A stretch of DNA of 64,000 nucleotides, taken from Fibrisoma limi BUZ 3 (lineage in GTDB: Bacteria > Bacteroidota > Bacteroidia > Cytophagales > Spirosomataceae). Below the pieces are notes generated by a model. The model made no database searches and was not told the origin of the DNA. It saw only the letters and a list, made by a program, of their open reading frames with translations. Below are positions 56,714 to 64,000 of this stretch, one piece after another (position 1 is the first letter of the stretch; every line of letters begins with the position of its first letter). The translations under genes and the position numbers were made by a program. Location of the stretch: NCBI RefSeq assembly GCF_000296815.2, contig NZ_CAIT01000009.1, forward strand, positions 1,723,501 to 1,787,500, read 5' to 3'.

Positions 56714-56839
56714 TTAGGCGCGAACCTGTGCCGGAGCAGGTTTCTGAACACTACCATACGCCGGACAAGTCGCCTTTCGATTGCAGGCACCCATGAACAA
56801 CGTAGCACACAACGATCCGATAATGAATAGCTTTTTCAT
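56714..56839 (-). CDS. small lipoprotein
   Basis: A 41-residue frame starting MKKLFIIGSLCATLF with a lipobox-like MGAC at residues 16-19, then NRKATCPAYGSVQKP. Tiny lipoproteins of this form are frequent in Bacteroidota. It lies downstream of the HAD gene on the other strand. Confidence 0.65.
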   Translation of the reverse strand: MKKLFIIGSLCATLFMGACNRKATCPAYGSVQKPAPAQVRA

Positions 56840-56916
56840 AGAAACAAATATAGGCCTGGCCTTTATTATAAACGAATGGCGAGCCGTTTACTGATACATA
56901 GCCAGGCCTTTAGTTA

Positions 56917-58395
56917 TTAATTTTCTTCTTTTATTAACTCTTCCTCACGCTCCTCGGCTGCTTCGGTCGCTGCATCCAGTTCAGTTGGCCCCGGTTCGGC
57001 ACCACCATAGCCGAGAATCTTTAACATCACTTCACTATTCTGCTCCGGAGCAAACAGGCGCGTCCGCAAATTACCATCTTCATCCTTATCCACAATAACG
57101 TGCTGAGGTGCCGGGATCAGGCAGTGTTGAATCCCGCCATAACCACCCAGCGACTCCTGATAAGCACCCGTATGGAATAAACCTACGTATTGCTCTTCGG
57201 CATCCTGATCAAAGATCGGCAGGTACAAATCGGCGCTGTGAGCTTCGGTATTATAGAAGTCATGGGAGTCGCAGGTTAACCCACCCAGGTTAACTTTTTG
57301 GTACGGATTATCCCAATTATTTACCGACAGCATGATGTACTTCTGGCCCAGCCCCCAGGCATCCGGAAGCTGCGTAATAAACGACCCGTCGATCATGTAC
57401 CATAGCTCTTTGTCGTTTTGCAGTTTCTGATCAATCACCCGGTAGATCACTGCTCCACTTTCACCAACCGTATAACTACCAAATTCTGTAAAGATATGCG
57501 GAACCGGTACGTTGTTCTTATTACAGATCCACTGGATACTTTCCACAATCTGGTCAATCATGGCCTGGTAGTCATAATTGAACTGGAACGACGTCTGAAT
57601 TGGCAGCCCACCTCCGATATCGATAGAATCCAGATCCGGGCACATCTTGCGCAATTCGCAGTACTTATACATGAACCGACTCAACTCGCTCCAGTAGTAA
57701 GCGCTGTCTTTAATACCCGTATTGATGAAGAAGTGCAGCATCTTCAGCTTAAACCGATCGCTATTCTGGATTTTAGTACGATACAGTTCATTGACATCGC
57801 TGTACCGAATACCCAGACGGGACGTATAGAACGCAAAGTTCGGTTCTTCATCGGTTGCAATCCGTATACCCAGATTTACGGTTTCGGCCGTTACGTTCCC
57901 CTCATAAGCCTCAATCTCCTTGAGATGATCGAGGACCGGTACTACGTTATAACCCTCATTAATCAGTTCACTGATGTACTGAGTGTACAACGGGCGCTTA
58001 TACCCGTTGCAGATGATATACGTACTTTTTGAAATTTTCCCCAGCTTGTACAACTCCCGAATTATCGGGATATCATATGCCGACGATGTTTCTAAGTGAA
58101 TGTTGTTCTTCAGTGCCTCTTCGAGCACAAACCGAAAGTGGGATGACTTCGTACAATAGCAATACGTGTACGTGCCTTTATAGTTATACCGCTTCATGGC
58201 ATTCTTGAACAGCAGCTTTGCATGCTCAATATGCTCAGTAATCTTCGGTAAATACGTCAGTTTAAGCGGTGTACCGTACTGCTTGACAATGTCCATCAGA
58301 GGGACATTGTTGAACAACAATTGATTGTTCTCTACATTGAACTCCCGGGTCGGAAATTCAAACGTTTGATCAATAAGGTCATAATAAGTCTTCAT
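56917..58395 (-). CDS. speA: arginine decarboxylase (PLP, alanine-racemase fold)
   Basis: A 492-residue protein of the Bacteroidota SpeA-like family. TYCYCTKSSHFRFVLEEAL carries the PLP Lys, SIDIGGGLPI is the phosphate-binding loop, and CDSHDFYN contains the C-terminal Cys. It converts arginine to agmatine, the first step to polyamines. Shorter than the E. coli SpeA because it lacks inserts. Divergent from mpl. Confidence 0.9.
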   Translation of the reverse strand: MKTYYDLIDQTFEFPTREFNVENNQLLFNNVPLMDIVKQYGTPLKLTYLPKITEHIEHAKLLFKNAMKRYNYKGTYTYCYCTKSSHFRFVLEEALKNNIHLETSSAYDIPIIRELYKLGKISKSTYIICNGYKRPLYTQYISELINEGYNVVPVLDHLKEIEAYEGNVTAETVNLGIRIATDEEPNFAFYTSRLGIRYSDVNELYRTKIQNSDRFKLKMLHFFINTGIKDSAYYWSELSRFMYKYCELRKMCPDLDSIDIGGGLPIQTSFQFNYDYQAMIDQIVESIQWICNKNNVPVPHIFTEFGSYTVGESGAVIYRVIDQKLQNDKELWYMIDGSFITQLPDAWGLGQKYIMLSVNNWDNPYQKVNLGGLTCDSHDFYNTEAHSADLYLPIFDQDAEEQYVGLFHTGAYQESLGGYGGIQHCLIPAPQHVIVDKDEDGNLRTRLFAPEQNSEVMLKILGYGGAEPGPTELDAATEAAEEREEELIKEEN

Positions 58396-58672
58396 CCCTT
58401 CGTTCGGCGCATAAAATTAGGCGGTCCGCCGTAGCGGTTGTGGTCCAGAGAAAAACACGCGAAAATGGGGCAAAAAATGGGGTTTCCCAAGTTTCTTTAT
58501 CTCGCAGAATAGAAAACGTAATAGCAAAGGGTTTGATTCTTTTTTACGCAAAAATTTACCCACATTTAACATACCTGTTCAGGGGTTCTTCCCTTATGCT
58601 GGCCATAGGATACCAATCTTCGGCAAACTCGTAAGAACCGCTAATTTTGTTTTTTCACTGACCATTGCGTTA

Positions 58673-60058
58673 ATGATATCCAAAGCCATTCATTTTATAT
58701 CGATAGGCGGAAGCGCCATGCACAACTTAGCCCTTGCCCTTCATCAACAAGGCTACTTTGTTACCGGATCTGACGACGAAATCTACGAGCCTTCGCGCAC
58801 TCGTTTAGAGCAAGCCGGTTTATTACCAGCGCAGATTGGCTGGTTTCCTGACAAGATTCATGCTGCCTTAGATGCTGTCATTGTTGGTATGCACGCTCGT
58901 CGGGATAATCCTGAACTGATAAAGGCGCTTGAATTGGGGCTTCCTATCTTTTCGTACCCGGAATACATTTATCAACAAAGCCAGCATAAGCAACGAATTG
59001 TTATCGCTGGTAGTCATGGCAAGACAACCATTACGTCGATTATCCTCCACGTACTTAAATACCATAACAGGGAATTTGATTATTTAGTAGGTGCCCAGCT
59101 CGAAGGATTTCAGACAATGGCCCGACTTTCGACCGATGCGCCGATCATCATTATTGAGGGTGACGAATACGCGTCATCGCCTATTGATGCGAGTCCGAAA
59201 TTTCTTCATTATAAACCGCACATTGCTCTGATTAGCGGCATCGCCTGGGATCATGTCAACATATATCCAACGTGGGACGAGTACGTTGATCAATTTGAAT
59301 TTCTTGCTGAAGCTATGCCTAAAGCCGGTATCCTCGTATTCGATGAATCTGACGATATGCTGGATGTTATTGGGCAAAAGGAAAGAACGGATATTATAAA
59401 GATTCCTTATGATGCTCATCCCAGTGAGATAATTGACGGCAAAACGTACTTGCTGACAAAAAATGGGGGTAAGGTACCCGTTCTTCTGTTTGGAGAGCAC
59501 AATATGAAAAACATTGCAGGTGCCATGGCCATATGTGACCGATTGGCCATAACTGAAGATCTTTTCTATGAGGCCATCAGCTCGTTTAAAGGTGCCGCCA
59601 AACGGCTGGAAAAGATTGTTGAAGAAGGTGATCGGATTCTCTTCAGAGATTATGCCCATGCCCCCTCAAAAGTCGAAGCATCCACTAAAGCAGTAAGACA
59701 GCAGTTCCCCGGCCGTAAATTATTAGCAGCCGTTGAGCTACATACATACAGTAGTCTCAACAAAACATTTCTCAGTCAATACGAAGGTTGTCTTGATGAT
59801 GCTGATATTGCTGTCATTTACTTTGATTCACACACCCTAGCTGTTAAACAGTTGCCTCCTATTACAGTAGACGATGTAAAGCTGGCCTTTAAGCGACCTG
59901 ACCTCCATGTATTCACCGATTCAGTCCAATTGCTTGAATTTTTAATATCGCAAACTTCAATCGCGGAAATCTTTCTGTTAATGAGCTCAGGAAATTTTGG
60001 TGGCTTGAGTCTGGAATCGATTGAAGAAAAACTGCTAGTACTCTCAGCGTCCAAATAA
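58673..60058 (+). CDS. mpl: Mpl-type murein peptide ligase
   Basis: A 461-residue Mur ligase. FISIGGSAMHNLALALHQQGYFVTGSD, IAGSHGKTTITSIIL (ATP loop), IIEGDEYASSPID and IALISGIAWDHVNIYPTW are typical of Mpl, which joins recycled tripeptide to UDP-MurNAc. MurC is an alternative, but the EGDEY motif favours Mpl. The following gene starts 35 bases later. Confidence 0.88.
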   Translation: MISKAIHFISIGGSAMHNLALALHQQGYFVTGSDDEIYEPSRTRLEQAGLLPAQIGWFPDKIHAALDAVIVGMHARRDNPELIKALELGLPIFSYPEYIYQQSQHKQRIVIAGSHGKTTITSIILHVLKYHNREFDYLVGAQLEGFQTMARLSTDAPIIIIEGDEYASSPIDASPKFLHYKPHIALISGIAWDHVNIYPTWDEYVDQFEFLAEAMPKAGILVFDESDDMLDVIGQKERTDIIKIPYDAHPSEIIDGKTYLLTKNGGKVPVLLFGEHNMKNIAGAMAICDRLAITEDLFYEAISSFKGAAKRLEKIVEEGDRILFRDYAHAPSKVEASTKAVRQQFPGRKLLAAVELHTYSSLNKTFLSQYEGCLDDADIAVIYFDSHTLAVKQLPPITVDDVKLAFKRPDLHVFTDSVQLLEFLISQTSIAEIFLLMSSGNFGGLSLESIEEKLLVLSASK

Positions 60059-60092
60059 CTCGGATCATTAATCACCTTTAAAACTAATTAAA

Positions 60093-60644
60093 GTGCACAG
60101 TATTGTTGTTTATTGCGGATCTAGTACTGGATCTAATCCTTTATATAAAGAACTTGCCGCCGAACTGGGAAAAGAACTTGCAGTCCGAAATATCAGATTA
60201 ATCTATGGGGGCGGTGGCTTTGGCCTTATGGGCACAGTGGCCGACTCTGTTCTTAGTCATGGTGGTCAGGTAACGGGTGTAATTCCTAATTTTTTGGCCG
60301 AACTGGAAGTAGCTCATCAAACACTTTCAGAATTACATTTTGTTGAAACCATGCACGAACGGAAGTTTAAGATGGTCCAGTTAGCTAAAGGTGTCATTGC
60401 GCTCCCTGGTGGCTACGGAACTCTTGATGAACTGTTTGAAATTTTAGCCTGGCGGCAACTTAAAATATACGATGGTCCTATTGCTTTGATTAATAGCAAC
60501 GGTTATTACGACTTATTACTTCAGCAGCTTGATCGTATGGTTGATGACGGTTTTTTGAAATCAGAGAATCGTGCGCTTTTGGTTGTTTCTGAGACCGTAC
60601 CCGAAGCGTTGGAAGCAATCGGCAAGTTTTGGGAAGATCTATAA
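60093..60644 (+). CDS. LOG-family phosphoribohydrolase
   Basis: A 183-residue protein with GTG start. GGGGFGLMG and PGGYGTLDELFEILAW (PGGxGTxxE) are diagnostic. LOG enzymes cleave nucleoside 5'-monophosphates at the N-glycosidic bond. Probably co-transcribed with mpl and followed by a terminator. Confidence 0.93.
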   Translation: MHSIVVYCGSSTGSNPLYKELAAELGKELAVRNIRLIYGGGGFGLMGTVADSVLSHGGQVTGVIPNFLAELEVAHQTLSELHFVETMHERKFKMVQLAKGVIALPGGYGTLDELFEILAWRQLKIYDGPIALINSNGYYDLLLQQLDRMVDDGFLKSENRALLVVSETVPEALEAIGKFWEDL

Positions 60645-60650
60645 ATGAGT

Positions 60651-60675
60651 AAAGCCGTCCTTTTGGGGACGGCTT
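60651..60675. terminator. intrinsic terminator
   Basis: Arms AAGCCGTCC and GGGACGGCTT, between the LOG gene and the end of the rRNA operon. Confidence 0.8.
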
Positions 60676-60691
60676 CGACTCGCTTGACAAG

Positions 60692-60804
60692 AGGTGGCAG
60701 CTACCTACTCTCCCGGAAACGACTCCAGTACCATCGGCAGTGCGGGGCTTAACGGCTCTGTTCGGGATGGAAAGAGGTGCTCACCCGCCTTATGACCACC
60801 AGCC
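60692..60804 (-). rRNA. rrf: 5S ribosomal RNA
   Basis: The minus strand opens CTGGTGGTCATAAGGCGGGTG and contains CCCGAACAGAGCCGTTAAGC, with GTAGGTAGCTGCCACC at the end, the conserved 5S pattern. Ends estimated. Confidence 0.95.
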
Positions 60805-60944
60805 TCCTTGTGACTGGCGCCAGCCCCTAACCAGGACCAGCTTAGATCGTTGCAGCCTTCGACTCCAAAACACACCTTCGTGTCTTGGACAGCACAGAGA
60901 AAGACTTACCTAACGCAAGTAACGTAACAACGTATTGACTCGAA

Positions 60945-63775
<2,831 letters not shown>

Positions 63776-63891
63776 TGCTTGCCCTGTGATGACAAAATCA
63801 CAAATTCTTGCTTACTCAGCACAGTCAGCCTCTCAGCCGCTGTCTGTCTTTCTCTGTACGTCAAAGAACTTATGAACCCGTATGGTTCATG

Positions 63892-63965
63892 TGGAGAATA
63901 ACGGATTCGAACCGTTGACCCCCTGCTTGCAAAGCAGGTGCTCTAGCCAGCTGAGCTAATCCCCC
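63892..63965 (-). tRNA. tRNA-Ala (TGC)
   Basis: Full cloverleaf: GGGGGATTAGCTCAG, anticodon loop CTTTGCAAG and T arm GGTTCGAATCC. CCA is not encoded. Located in the 16S-23S spacer. Confidence 0.96.
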
Positions 63966-63970
63966 AGTTG

Positions 63971-64000
63971 TGGGCCTGCGTGGACTCGAACCACGGACCT
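63971..64000 (-). tRNA. tRNA-Ile, 3' part only
   Basis: AGGTCCGTGGTTCGAGTCC and the acceptor strand CAGGCCC plus A run off the right edge. The Ile-Ala pair is standard in Bacteroidota rRNA spacers; the anticodon is outside the window. Confidence 0.85.

Overview
The window looks like a chromosome segment from a member of Bacteroidota, most likely order Cytophagales and close to Spirosoma, Larkinella or Fibrella. This is an inference from gene content: a GldB-type gliding lipoprotein, a PorT-like outer membrane barrel, a Bacteroidota-type arginine decarboxylase, many stand-alone response regulators, and rRNA operon spacer tRNAs Ile and Ala.

Layout. 1-1284 is the 5' part of a secreted metzincin protease. 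1.9-7.2 kb is mobile-element cargo (ArdC antirestriction protein, RadC-type JAMM protein, CHC2/Toprim primase-like protein, excisionase-like HTH protein) ending in a P4-type integrase with paired arm-type repeats. 7.8-13.4 kb is an accessory patch: a decayed VapC with its antitoxin, an AbiEii/AbiEi pair bracketed by two copies of one membrane-protein gene, and a radical SAM/SPASM maturase preceded by a small Cys-containing peptide gene and a divergent XRE regulator. 13.6-19 kb holds four stand-alone receiver proteins, an EEP-fold nuclease, a carboxypeptidase-like/TM protein and an ArsR regulator. 19.3-20.5 kb has two charged unknown proteins.

20.5-39.9 kb is a complete type I-B CRISPR-Cas locus. 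The array has about 149 repeats (about 148 spacers) and, like the cas genes, is read on the minus strand. The cas operon order is cas6-cas5-cas3-cas8-cas7-cas4-cas1-cas2. Upstream of cas6 lies a one-spacer unit with two degenerate repeats, then a 111-residue gene of unknown function, then a WYL regulator. The single spacer matches a site upstream of the 111-residue gene at 17 of its first 23 positions. The mismatches include positions 6, 12 and 18, which type I Cascade leaves unpaired. I read this as a crRNA-like regulatory RNA (CreA/CreR type) that lends Cascade to gene repression. It is the most notable item in the window.

40.0-42.05 kb has two small genes, a Bacteroidota-type integrase with tandem arm repeats, and a 3' half of tRNA-Phe. 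This is a classic island end, so the CRISPR-Cas locus probably rides on an element inserted in a tRNA-Phe gene whose intact copy lies left of the window. From about 42.05 kb the content is core chromosome: MutS-like ATPase, Fur-family regulator, ABC exporter, GldB, barrel protein, the hisH-hisA-GNAT-hisF cluster behind a His-rich leader peptide and terminator (attenuator), a decayed DUF433/DUF5615 pair, DUF72 protein, valS, a HAD phosphatase, arginine decarboxylase, an Mpl-type ligase, a LOG protein, and finally 5S, 23S, tRNA-Ala and partial tRNA-Ile of an rRNA operon read on the minus strand.

All coordinates and repeat counts were made by hand. Family names rest on motif recognition, not database searches.
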